Shown here piece after piece: positions 1 through 9,789 of a stretch of 64,000 nt of DNA (its first letter is position 1; every line of letters begins with the position of its first letter). The position numbers and the translations under genes were made by a program. This stretch comes from Owenia fusiformis (Eukaryota > Annelida > Polychaeta > Sabellida > Oweniidae). Below the pieces are notes generated by a model. It saw nothing but the letters and a program-made list of their open reading frames with translations. It was not told where the DNA came from and did not search any database. The stretch covers positions 47,077,885 to 47,141,884 of the forward strand of contig CAIIXF020000001.1 of the NCBI GenBank assembly GCA_903813345.2, read 5' to 3'.

Positions 1-1125
1 TTGTTGACCTCCTTTCTGGACATTATATTTCAAAACTAGGTCAAAATACCTTTTGACGGCAAAAGGCTAACACTATAAGCATACTCTTGGCTATCTGTAT
101 ACCAAATTTCAAAAAGAAATATTTAAGTGTAGTGTCAGGGTTGTAAAAACAAGGAAAATCATAGATTTGACCTAGTTTTTTACCTTGGCATTCAAGTGTC
201 CAAATTTTGAATTTGGTTAGCTTTATTGGTCCTCTAAATATTGTAGTTCATCTCTAATTTTATTTGAATCTAGTCTGTATCTGGTATTTTTCAAATCATG
301 TATTTTCCCGTTGACTTAACATAGGGATATCGTCATATCGGTTTTTCGATATTTCAAAACGCAATAACTTCTGAACCGGAAGTTGGATTGAAATTTGGTT
401 TGCAGATTCTGATTTCTGAGAAAATTTTACCCTTAATCCATTACTCAAACGTTAAATTTAGAGAATTTTATATTTTGAGTAGCCTTCGAGGACCCCTTCT
501 TTCATAACCTTTCATTATGTTAAGTTGTACTCAGTTTATATCTCGTATTTTACACTTTAAAAAAATTCTATCCTTAATTCTTAACTCATAGATTGAATTT
601 GTAGAACTTTTTATTTTGACCTACTTTTCGGACACCATATCTCAAAAGTGGGTCAAAATACTTGCTGACGGCAAAAGGCTAACACTATTAGCACTCTCTT
701 TGCTATACGTATGTACAATTTCGAAGAATATAATTAAAGTGTAGTGTCAGAATCGCAAAAATAAGGAAAAACTTTGAATTTGACCTAGATGTTGACCTAG
801 GCCCTGGACTGGATTTTGACCTAGACTTGACTTGGACCTGGACAAACACTGGACTTGGACCTGGACTGGACCTTGACTTGGACCTGGAAATGGACTGGAC
901 TGGTATTTTTTCAATTTTTCTTCACTTTTCTTGACTTTCTACAAGGTTGTCATCAGATCGGTTTTTCTCGAAATTTCAAAACGCCATAACTTTCGAACCG
1001 GAAGTCGGATCGAAATTTGGTTTGCTGATTCGGATTCCTGAGAAAATTCTATTCTTAATTCATAACTCATGTAAAATTTGGAGAATTTTTTATTTTGACC
1101 TACTTTCTGGACGCCATATTTCAAA
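1..1125. repeat. Imperfect tandem repeat, unit about 0.6 kb
   Basis: The stretch starting at 1 recurs at about 614 (a 'ggtcaaaata...tgacggcaaaaggctaacacta' block followed by 'aagtgtagtgtcag'). The stretch at 333-477 recurs at 953-1100 ('ttcaaaacgc', 'gaaccggaagt', 'aaatttggtttgc'). A third copy begins at 1095 and stops within about 30 bases. Divergence is visible throughout and no coding potential is apparent. The array probably extends to the left of the window. Confidence 0.75.
780..905. repeat. Short GGACTTGGACCT-type tandem repeat
   Basis: A run of related 6- and 12-mers (ggacttggacct, ctggactgg, ttgacttggac) lies inside the second unit of the larger array and looks like a secondary local expansion of the 'ttgacctag' motif. 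Confidence 0.6.
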
Positions 1126-1800
1126 ATCAGAAAGAGTAATCAAAAAACGGATGGCATATTTATGAAAGGGCTGTTTCTGAGCTACATGATGAAAAAAAGA
1201 TGAAGACGTTTCGATAAATAACGACGAAGATAATAGACAGAATGTTGAAAATGTAAGATTTGACCTAGTTCTTGAACTTTGACCTAGATAAAAAATTGAC
1301 CCAATTTCCGAGGAACAAAGTATTGGACCTAAATTGACCATATATAACTTGACTCAATGTCTTCTAGTTACATCCATTACAAATCTTGCAAATGGAGCCG
1401 GTTGAACCACGTGTTAATCTGCATAATGTTTGGCTACATTCACAAATTCATTTTTGTCGTACACTTCCGATCTAAATAGACTTCAACACACTCTCGGGGC
1501 CACTCTTCAATACGGTGGTCTTCGACTTGCCAATCTCATAGGGCGGGGAGTGTACTTAGTACCTTTTGTTATCTAGTTTAACTTAATTTAGTAACTATGC
1601 TCATATTTTTTTATTTACTATGAACTTCTGATAAGGTCAATAGTCATGGATGAATGCATACACGTGCCTTCTGCAACGATATTGTTCACATTCATTAGTG
1701 GTAACCAAAATACGAACGATGTTCATTTACGAGTTTAAAGAATATATTTACTATTCTAATAACTCAGTAGTTTTAACAATGTATTTACTATTGTAAACAG
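1126..1800. other. No recognisable gene
   Basis: A short open stretch from an ATG at 1392 runs about 27 codons and has no donor consensus that fits the exon at 1801. The first exon(s) of the downstream gene were not found here and may lie left of the window. Confidence 0.4.
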
Positions 1801-4681
1801 ATTTATGATGACGAATACAAGTTCTGTGGTGATGAGTTGCTGGCGATGAAGACTTCGAACCTGACGCTTGATCTCAACAATCTTGGTAAATATTCCTTAA
1901 ACCTGGTAACAAGTACATGCACATATGTCCGAAACAGTTTACGACAATCTGAGCTGAATGTTTTCACAGACCATCAATATGATACGACGCATACTAGATA
2001 GTAATAATAGGAAAGTTAAGTTTAAACTGTTTATGGTCCCCTATTGAATATTCTCACATCACGAGGCTTTATTTTTCCGAGTGAATATGAGGATGTGAGA
2101 AAAAAGTTGTTTAAACCAATTGAGAGGTGGACAATAATTCCTGGAGGGTCGTAATTTTATGTGTTTACGCTTTTACTTCCAAATTCTCACAAAAAACAGT
2201 CAAGCCAAGTAACTTAGTCAACATTCGATATTCGTATGTTCATCAATATTAACTAAGAATGGTGCCACAATTGAAGTAAAGCTCTGTTAAATTATTTTCA
2301 ATAAACCTTTCAGCAAACGTGTAAATGATTATTTTGATGTTCTGTTACATATTGGTGAAGCAATCTTGGGGATATGGCCTAAATTTCTGGATTTCCACTA
2401 TGTCCCTGTATACCCCTACTTCAGAAGATGTATGTTATTCGTCATTTTTTCATTATGAATCAACCATAAATGTATTTTTTCTTGTTTACATACAGAATGA
2501 ACTTTCTGTTTTCAAATATTGAAAGATGGTACTGCATTTATTTTTTCATGATATGGAACAAACAAATGCGTGTCAATTTATACTGTAATATCCTACATAC
2601 TTATATTTCAAGAGTAGTTTTGAAGAATAATCAAGAAAATCCATGTTTTCAAATGAATTCATCCTTGTCAAAGAACGTTAATGAGGATATGTGGTTTGAA
2701 AAACTAACAACATGTTTTAAGTTCTTACAATTCTTGGTTGAAACAAATATTTCGAAAGTTGTGATTTCGAATGTAATATCCAACTCAATGAAATTTGTTG
2801 ATATTTGTGAATTTTTTCTTTCGGAATGCACTTTGCTGGATCATAGAACCTTGCCTCGTTCGTGATGCATGAAAAGTGTATTGTCAATACTTGACGTCGT
2901 TTGGATATTTGGATGTGATTGACGTTTTCGTTAATCTCCAACCACTGTCACTTCCAACTTAATTTTTGAAAGCCAAATATGATAGTCACGAATTGATATT
3001 TAAGTCACACGTTGATGCATACATCATGTGTGTACATTAACGGTCGAATACATGCCGACTTATATTTTATATAAATATCCCAAGTTATCTCAAATCATCA
3101 ATTTTCAAAACGGTTTATCATATAACCTGGTGAGTTTAATGTTTCCTTTTAATTTATAATTATGGTATCGGATTTGAGTATGATATTAGTCGAGGTTTAA
3201 ACAAAGCAATAAAACTGCGTGAAACCTTTTTTGAAGATTCGAACGATTTTTTCAAGAATCCTCCTTCAAAGTGTTACCACAGTGCTCCCCGGGAGTGGAA
3301 ATTTCGTCTTGTGTAATCAAAGTAATAGCGGGTGGTTTGAATTTTTTGTTTGAGTTTATAGCTCAGCATCTGTAAATTTAAAAACATGTCGCCTCATTGA
3401 GAGGTACATGCAGATTTTGGCGATCTATCATAATAAAAGGCTACATTTTGTGCAAAAACAGGAGTTGACACGCTTACATTTGGAATTTCCTACATAATTG
3501 TCGACTCATGTTTAAAAGTCATGAAACAAGCTTGAGCACAAAGCAAGTTACTAGTTACTGTCTATTTAGCATGTGATCACTAAGGGAAATATTATCAATA
3601 ACTTAAATCGTCAACGGTTAAGTTGTATTCCAAGAAACTTATCAATTTAGAAATGCAAAATGTTCAATTTTTGTTAAGGAGCGGTATATATTAACGTACT
3701 TTTATCATCCCGAACTCAAATATTTTGGAATACTTATTTGAGAACGCTTTGTTGAGAATGGATTCGAGATGTACTCAAAATTAATACGTAAAAATGTGTA
3801 TTATCATCTTAATAACCACCTCACAAATTATTTTTGAAATCAAAGATGTACGATTTTTGAGATTTTTATTTTCGAATGTTGACTTAGTTACTCGACTTGA
3901 CTGAAAAGCGTAATATTTAACTTATCTATATAGTTGCATATATTATCTTGAAGCTTCTCAGCTATATTCCCGAAAATGATTTTTAGTTCAAATTTTCCAG
4001 CTCTTGTGTTTGATTTAAAGTTTCAATATCGGAAAACTCACCTTAGTATTTGCGAACAAGAGTCTGGAAACATGTTTTACCTAAGAACAGTCAGAAAACT
4101 TCACCTTTAATTTATGCAATTAGTTGAAATTGCAATCACTTATGTAGGCCTATGGTATTTTGTATTGTATATATATTTACAGAGAACGACAAGAAAATGT
4201 TGAGGATGATCAGAACTTTCCAAGAGAACCTCGGAAATGAAATCTATAAAATAAAGGACGAGGAACAAAAATTCCACCAAGACCTCGGAGAGTTCATACT
4301 CATCATAAAACGCAATATGCCGGCCAATATGACTGATATTAAATCACTGAGTGGTTTCAAAAGCTACCTGAAGGAGATAAAGGGAAAACCTAACACCAAG
4401 ATGGTGGTATTTGAAGCGTACATGTCCCTTCTGGAACGCCTTGGTGACATTCTGTCTGATATAGAAAGAGGTCGTGCTGTGAAATGCAAAATAACCTTAA
4501 AATGGACAATAACCTGACAAAACTTCAACCTCTCGAGTGGAAGAAGAAGATAGTCGCACGTGACCATAAACTAGTGCTCGGATTGGTCAGTCTTGTTCCA
4601 TTGACAGTTGATGGGATTTCAGAGATTGATCAAAGTATTGATAAATATTTTTCTGGTATAAAGCCTGGAGTAAAATTATAA
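1801..4681 (+). CDS. Unrecognised helical protein, last two exons, apparent frameshift
   Basis: Exon 1801-1885 follows 'ttgtaaacag' and ends at a gtaaat donor (phase 1). It joins in phase to exon 4183 onward, which follows 'atatttacag', giving ...LTLDLNNL-ENDKKMLRMIRTF... The second exon reads about 110 residues of charged, amphipathic helix-like sequence to a TGA at 4515-4517. A second frame is open from 4459 to TAA 4679-4681 and adds a hydrophobic patch (LVLGLVSLVPLT). The join between the two frames lies in 4459-4510, where the imperfect duplication 'aaaataacct / caataacct' could promote a slip or an assembly error. No upstream exon was found, so the N-terminus is missing. I recognise no family; coiled-coil or membrane-active helical protein is only a guess. 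Two AATAAA signals follow at 4715 and 4731. Confidence 0.55.
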
Positions 4682-4714
4682 TTAGAATTTATGTACGATT
4701 CATATACATCTAAT

Positions 4715-4736
4715 AATAAACCTGAGTAACAATAAA
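4715..4736 (+). promoter_or_regulatory. Polyadenylation signals
   Basis: AATAAA occurs at 4715-4720 and 4731-4736, 35-55 bases after the TAA at 4679-4681. This supports 4183-4681 being a terminal exon. Confidence 0.55.
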
Positions 4737-4914
4737 ATAACTGAAAATATAAAATCTAAGGATATAATGCGTTATTTATTAGATTCTAGAAGTTACATAG
4801 TGTATATCTTAAGCATTTCTTGCAGTAAATATTTAAAAAATTTGGACAAATCGCATTCGTGAGTCTGCTACAGATTACTATAACTGATTGTTAAAATGGC
4901 AAGCTATTTATGGC

Positions 4915-5215
4915 AATGATACAATGATTTCTAAAACTACATTCTTGAATAATAAGGTTTCCTTAAAATCGAATCACGTCCATGTATTCATACGAGGGAT
5001 AATAAATAAATGAATGAACGGACTTTATCATCGATCAATTTCTTTGAAGGTCTCATTGTATTACATCAATTGACCTATCATGCCCCTCGTTTTGTTCGAA
5101 TTATGCGAGGAATTCATAATTAATTATAGTGATATAATTTCTAAAACTACATTTTAGAATAATATTGTTTCCTTAGAATCAAATCATGATGTGTTCTTGT
5201 TTTCATAAGAGGGGT
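4915..5215. repeat. Two direct copies of a ~90-bp sequence
   Basis: The block at about 4923-5000 ('atttctaaaactacatt', 'gtttcctta', 'atcgaatca', 'tacgaggg') recurs at about 5133-5217 with substitutions. The rest of 4740-5340 shows no gene. Confidence 0.55.
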
Positions 5216-5439
5216 AAAAAGACACGCATCATTTTCTTCTAAATTAATAATTATACATGTACTCGTATTGTACAAAGGCTCAAATTTGTTTATAAACTTA
5301 AGAAATAATTACAAAATTAAATCAGCCGACTGTATTTCACTGATTCTAATTTCATATCACTTGTTTCTGGCAAATTTTGAATAAGAGCAAGTGGCAATTA
5401 TTTCAACTTTGCGCAGAACAGGTAAATCTCTAATGTTCT

Positions 5440-5446
5440 TTAATGT
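5440..5446 (-). promoter_or_regulatory. Possible ATTAAA polyadenylation signal
   Basis: The + strand 'ctttaat' reads ATTAAAG on the minus strand, about 50 bases after the stop codon of the BRICHOS gene. No AATAAA was seen closer. Confidence 0.3.
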
Positions 5447-5496
5447 CATTGTTTCTTGTTTACATGTTAAGTGTCCACTCTGGGATTCACTAGTGT

Positions 5497-8395
5497 TTAC
5501 TTTTTGCCCCAACTCCAGACGCACCTGAACCCACAGTAGTACCTGTACCTCCATGGGCAGCACCCCAACCGAACGTTACAGATCCAACCACATCGGTACC
5601 CTCGTTTAAATCGTGTCGATCCTATAATATAGTTTAGCACATTTGTTTTTATATGATTTATATGTGCGATGTGTATCATGAGGACTTATCCATCAAGACA
5701 CCAAGATAACTAAATCCAGTCCTGCTTCAAGTAATACCAAAGTTAATTCTACAACTAGCCTTGGGAACCTTTTTTCTCATTACAATTGAGACGTACGTGT
5801 ATAATATGCATATTCCCAAATTCCGACTCACGCATACCGTTTTATTTATATTCTTTTGTCTTTTCTGTTATAAAGATTATTATTTTTATAGACATACATT
5901 ACTATTTAGACTATTCAGACGTTCATAAACAGATAATATGATAATATACAATTAGGTATACTCAAATAACATACTTTTTGAGATATCAGTATTCATATGC
6001 TCATTAATCAATTCCTCACGAACAGGCACGAGCCAATGCAGAGGTAACTCGTCGCAAGCTTCGCGTATCGCATCGGACAGGAAACCTCGCTCAGCAACGG
6101 GCTCCTCAGCTGGCATCAACCGGGGGATACTTGAGTCGTTCTTTGGTTGCTCAATATCAAATGTCCCGTCCTTCAAATGAAGACTCAAATTGAGGTAGGC
6201 TATACGAACAACTTCAAGTGATAAGTTTCAATGTTTTATCAATCAAATAATTACCCTATGTGTCATTCACTACATGTAGTAATTTATTCCTTTTTTAAGA
6301 ATCAAAATGTAGCTGTTGGAGGGTAGCATACATTATTTTTCATGATTTAAAATTGGCAAGACAAAAGTAGTTTAAAAAGAACAAGCGTCAGTATTCATAT
6401 CTTGAGATAATTGTCTTTTTCGTGCAGAAAGGATCTTACCGGATGTGCCTCCATGTAGCTCTCAACAGCCTCTGGACTCATCTCTTCTTTGTCGATAGTG
6501 CTGAGGAAGCACCCATAGATATTACCTATACGGGTCCGCATAACTGTTACTCCCTGTAGAAGTCCAAAATTAATTACTATACTTCGTTTTCAAAAATTAT
6601 TATTTCTAATAAATCGAATAGCATATGGGTCTGCAATTACTTGTTTCGCTATTTCCAATAAAATACATTTTGGCTGTCAATAGCTTGCACTTTCTCTTTA
6701 TTGTAGAAAGACCTAACATATGCACTTCTCAGAAGAATGCGTAAGTTTGAAGAAGCTACACAGAGAGTCGTTTTGATTATCACGTATTACATGTACTTGT
6801 AATCACAGTGCGCAAATTCTTCATTTTCTTGAGCAGCAGCAACTATGGACAGATTTAAAACTATGTATTAATTATCGAATTCCTTACCTTGTTGAAATCG
6901 TGTAAGACAAAGGACTGTTGTTTGGAGTCATCGATCTCTGTGGTTCTTTTCTCCTTATCCACCTTGACCGTTTCGGCGCTTTCCCCGTCCTTTCCACCTT
7001 TCACAATGACAGAGTACTCCTGTGGTATTTAAAAATAGACATTCAATCATTTAATACATTTTTTCAAATTTTTTTTTCAAAACTTTTTTTCACATTTTTT
7101 TAAAAAATTTGTCATTTTTTCACTTTTTTCAAATTTTTTTTTCAAAATTATTTTTCACATTTTCTTTCAATTCTTTTAAAAATTTATTTTTTTCAAATTT
7201 TTTTGAAAATCTCGCAAACTTTTAGACCAAGAAAACGCCTAGTACCATAAGTATGTTTTGGAATTTTGGATCTTAATAAGGTATGATGTACCTAAAACCT
7301 CAGTAGGTATGAAATACATCTGTTATGTACGGTCAGTTTTGGATACAGAGTTTATCCCGCGGGAAATATGTGTATCTCCCTCGGTCCCTGCGGTCCCTCG
7401 GGAGATACACATATTTCCCTTGGGATAAACCCTGTATCCAAAACCTCCCAGTACATAACCCTTATATTATGTATACATACGTACAGTTCGTGTGCCAAAG
7501 ATGGTACGCCTCAAGACGGGATTGGATTTTGAAATATTTTTCTATGATTATACTCAAATAGAAGATGTTTTAGAGTAGATGTCAGAATATTGCATCCTCA
7601 TGCTGATGAGTGAATCCAAAATAGCCACCTTAGTGTATGAATTCGCAAGTAAGTTTATTTTTAGATATCTTTAATATTATATTCAAATACTTGGCTCAAT
7701 GCAATACCAGATTGTACTCAATGGTTGTACAATGGATAACATATTTTACTAAAATTACCTTTTTACTTCAGATAAAATAAAATAAAATACCCTTATTAAA
7801 TCTTCATGTGTTTCTCTAATCATGTGCATAGCACCGACGAGAGAGCCTACTACGATCAGCACAACCAGGACAACTGACACGCCCACTATGGCATACTTCT
7901 TTGTATTTGTTTTGACAGGCGAAGGTGCCGGCATCTGTGAGGGAAAAATCACAAAGGATAAAGTTAATACAAACATATAAACAGATAAGCCCCGCAGACA
8001 CGTCTTATTATGTCTCTGCTGTTCCAATATTGTTTCATCGAAACAAGGATCAACAAAAGGGATACAAAGAGTCTTGGCAATTATCCAAACTCCATAACGA
8101 ATGTAATTTTGATACTTCTTTTCACAGTCATTAAGTTAAATTATTAATTTTAAATGATTGATAATTTATAATATTTCTTTTGATAATTCATAATATTTTC
8201 TTTGTAAACATTAAGCAAGAATTAGAGTGAGGTATTTTCCTAATACCTTTTCATCTGTAAAATATATTCACATTGACTTGACTGGAGAAATTTCCCAATA
8301 CATGTGTACTCGGAACTTACATGTTCTGTGGCGAAGTTCTTTTCGGTATCACCTGCAGCCGCTTCTTTACCAACAATGGAAATATCTGGCTTCAT
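5497..8395 (-). CDS. BRICHOS-domain type II membrane precursor with cationic Cys-rich C-terminal peptide
   Basis: Six exons join in phase: 8395-8321, 7934-7791, 7019-6888, 6553-6440, 6170-5975 and 5621-5497, giving 261 aa. The ATG at 8395 has an in-frame TAA two codons upstream. Residues 1-38 are a cytosolic tail, and 39-63 are one strongly hydrophobic segment rich in V, L and I. Residues 64-109 are a charged linker. The BRICHOS domain spans about 110-205: a conserved Asp in the LHDFN stretch (D114) and two Cys 62 residues apart (C132, C194), the spacing expected of this chaperone-like fold. RFKR at 224-227 is a furin-type site, and the last 34 residues are Cys/Arg/aromatic-rich. Known BRICHOS proteins keep an aggregation-prone client peptide in cis; in polychaete arenicin, alvinellacin and capitellacin precursors that client is an antimicrobial peptide. 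The phase-1 junction 5975/5621 selects the Cys-rich frame over an alternative Gly-rich frame. The weakest junction is the AAG acceptor of exon 5. Antimicrobial function is inferred. Confidence 0.85.
5500..5601 (-). other. Predicted mature peptide of the BRICHOS precursor (residues 228-261)
   Basis: 34 residues follow RFKR: five Arg, a terminal Gly-Lys-Lys and no acidic residue, so net charge is about +7. Six Cys lie at 231, 235, 241, 242, 250 and 254. CGWIC at the start and CGFRC near the end form a mirror-like pair around a central CCPW. That arrangement suits a disulfide-laddered beta-hairpin (231-254 and 235-250), with 241/242 left for a turn, a third bond or a dimer. The GKK end could be trimmed and amidated. 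Cleavage, pairing and amidation are predictions. Confidence 0.65.
7030..7245. repeat. Low-complexity T-rich tract
   Basis: Repeated 'tttttttcaaaattttttttcaca' units lie in intron 2 of the BRICHOS gene, just beyond the acceptor of exon 3. On the gene strand this is an A-rich tract. Confidence 0.7.
7322..7459. repeat. 138-bp near-perfect foldback (MITE-like)
   Basis: GTTATGTAC at 7322 pairs with GTACATAAC ending at 7459. The arms (ttttggatacag, gtttatccc, ggaaatatgtgtatctccc) pair almost completely around the loop 'tcggtccctgcggtccctcg'. It lies in intron 2 of the BRICHOS gene. A related arm ('cctcccataacataac', 'acccaaaacc') occurs at about 27520-27545 in a P450 intron. Confidence 0.75.
7545..7655. 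repeat. Degenerate fragment of the repeat family at 45609 and 56288
   Basis: Shared landmarks in the same order are 'atactcaaat', 'ttagagtagat', 'aatattg', 'caaaatagccaccttagtgta', 'attcgcaa'. In the full copies these read 'atactcaaatgaaagg', 'agagtagattg', 'caaatattgtat', 'caaaatggccgtctaatgta', 'atttcgcaa'. Confidence 0.5.
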
Positions 8396-8512
8396 CTTTT
8401 TAGCTGAGTCGAGTTATTTGATGAAACAATTAATTGGTTTGCGAGTTGAAATATTACTAGTTTGTGTTTCGAGGAATAAGGCGCGCACTGCTAGGTCTCA
8501 ACCCAGGGGCTA

Positions 8513-8594
8513 CTTTTATATCCCTGGGCATTACGCCCAAGCTTTGTCGCTTTCATTTACGATTGGTTGTTACAAAACGTGTAGCAACCAATCG
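8513..8594 (-). promoter_or_regulatory. Core promoter of the BRICHOS gene: TATA box and paired CCAAT boxes
   Basis: On the minus strand TATAAAAG lies at 8520-8513, 118 bases upstream of the ATG at 8395, which would give a 5' leader of about 90 bases. Upstream are two CCAAT motifs in opposite orientation within the inverted pair 'cgattggttg' (8560-8569) and 'caaccaatcg' (8585-8594). A TATA box of this quality fits an inducible or tissue-specific gene; that is inference. Confidence 0.6.
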
Positions 8595-8599
8595 AAAAG

Positions 8600-9785
8600 G
8601 AAAAACAAGGAAGTAACCTTGAGGTTCTGAGAAATTAACTTTTCATTATTTTAATATTACAATGACTATGAAAAGAATAGGTACTTGACTTGACAACAAG
8701 GTAACCTTACAGTTCCAAAAATCGTTTATTACCCTGGTGTCATTGTACCTGTATTAGCGTTCGTGTTATTTTTGACAATATTTATACACGTTAGTCTAGT
8801 TATTCCCTTGACAGGCTTCTTGTCACATATTTATTTGTATTTGATTACTTTGATGGCGTGATCAGTATGCTCCAGACATTGTTGAAACACATTTTGTGAA
8901 TGACAATGCTTACCATAATTAGGTAATTATGCCTTTATATTACGTAATTACTACAAAATAATTAGCAAAGACCATAAAACAATAGCTCTCTTGTCATGTA
9001 TGGGTGGCTACAGTGCTCAATCTTTTAATTAAAGGTAACCTAGACTATATCCTTTACAAAAGTACTGAGATATGTATGAGGGCCATTATACATAAAGCTT
9101 AAAAATAACAAAGAAACATATGATGATATTAAAATGTTAAAAATTCAATTTAATCATCATTAAAGTATCATAATGTTTGCACAACTTGTTTTGATCTGAC
9201 ATTGTTGATTTGTGTTCATGAGATTATATAAAAGAAAGCAGGATATTCTCGTGTATGAGAATTAGTTATTTAAAAAGATTAAAATCTATTACTTGGGATA
9301 TTAATCACTTGTATTACGCAACAAGTAATGAATAGTACATATATAATATTAGTGATGGCCAGGAAGAAAAGTTCTGTTTTATTGTAAATGTAATCATAGA
9401 AACTAAAACCAGTAAGCCATCAATTACAAAACTATTTTTTGGAGTATGTTGTGTTTCACATCATTATAAAGTGAACATGTAGAAAAAATGATAATGAATC
9501 ACTTGTAATTTAATTTTGAAATATACAGCATATCTTCTCGAATGTACATTTCTCATGTTCGTGCATAAATCATTATATTAAACAAGATACATTTTCTGCA
9601 TATGTATGATATAACTGAAATATTTTAAGACTTATTCAAAACGCTAATTTAATAATAAACACTTTATATTATGTAATCAGAATGAAATTAAGAAAATGCT
9701 ATACCATAATTCCATATGGATGTTAGAGTCATAATATAACATTTTCTTTGAATGTTGAGAGATTCTTTTAATTGTCACTTCAATC
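8600..9785. other. AT-rich intergenic stretch, no gene seen
   Basis: No splice-bounded open frame, known motif or clear repeat was found in this stretch. It separates the BRICHOS promoter from the 3' end of the pseudogene on the same strand. Confidence 0.5.
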
Positions 9786-9789
9786 AATT

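Noticed and set aside
1392-1475. ATG-started 27-codon frame as first exon of the 1801 gene
   Set aside because: It ends in a stop with no phase-compatible donor before it.
2470-2865. 131-codon plus-strand open frame
   Set aside because: It lies within the intron between 1885 and 4183, has AT-driven composition (F, Y, I, N rich) and no splice or family support.
5523-5563. Minus-strand open frame to 5357 in a third frame over the last BRICHOS exon
   Set aside because: It does not match the phase of the exon 5 donor and lacks any family feature; the Cys-rich frame does match.
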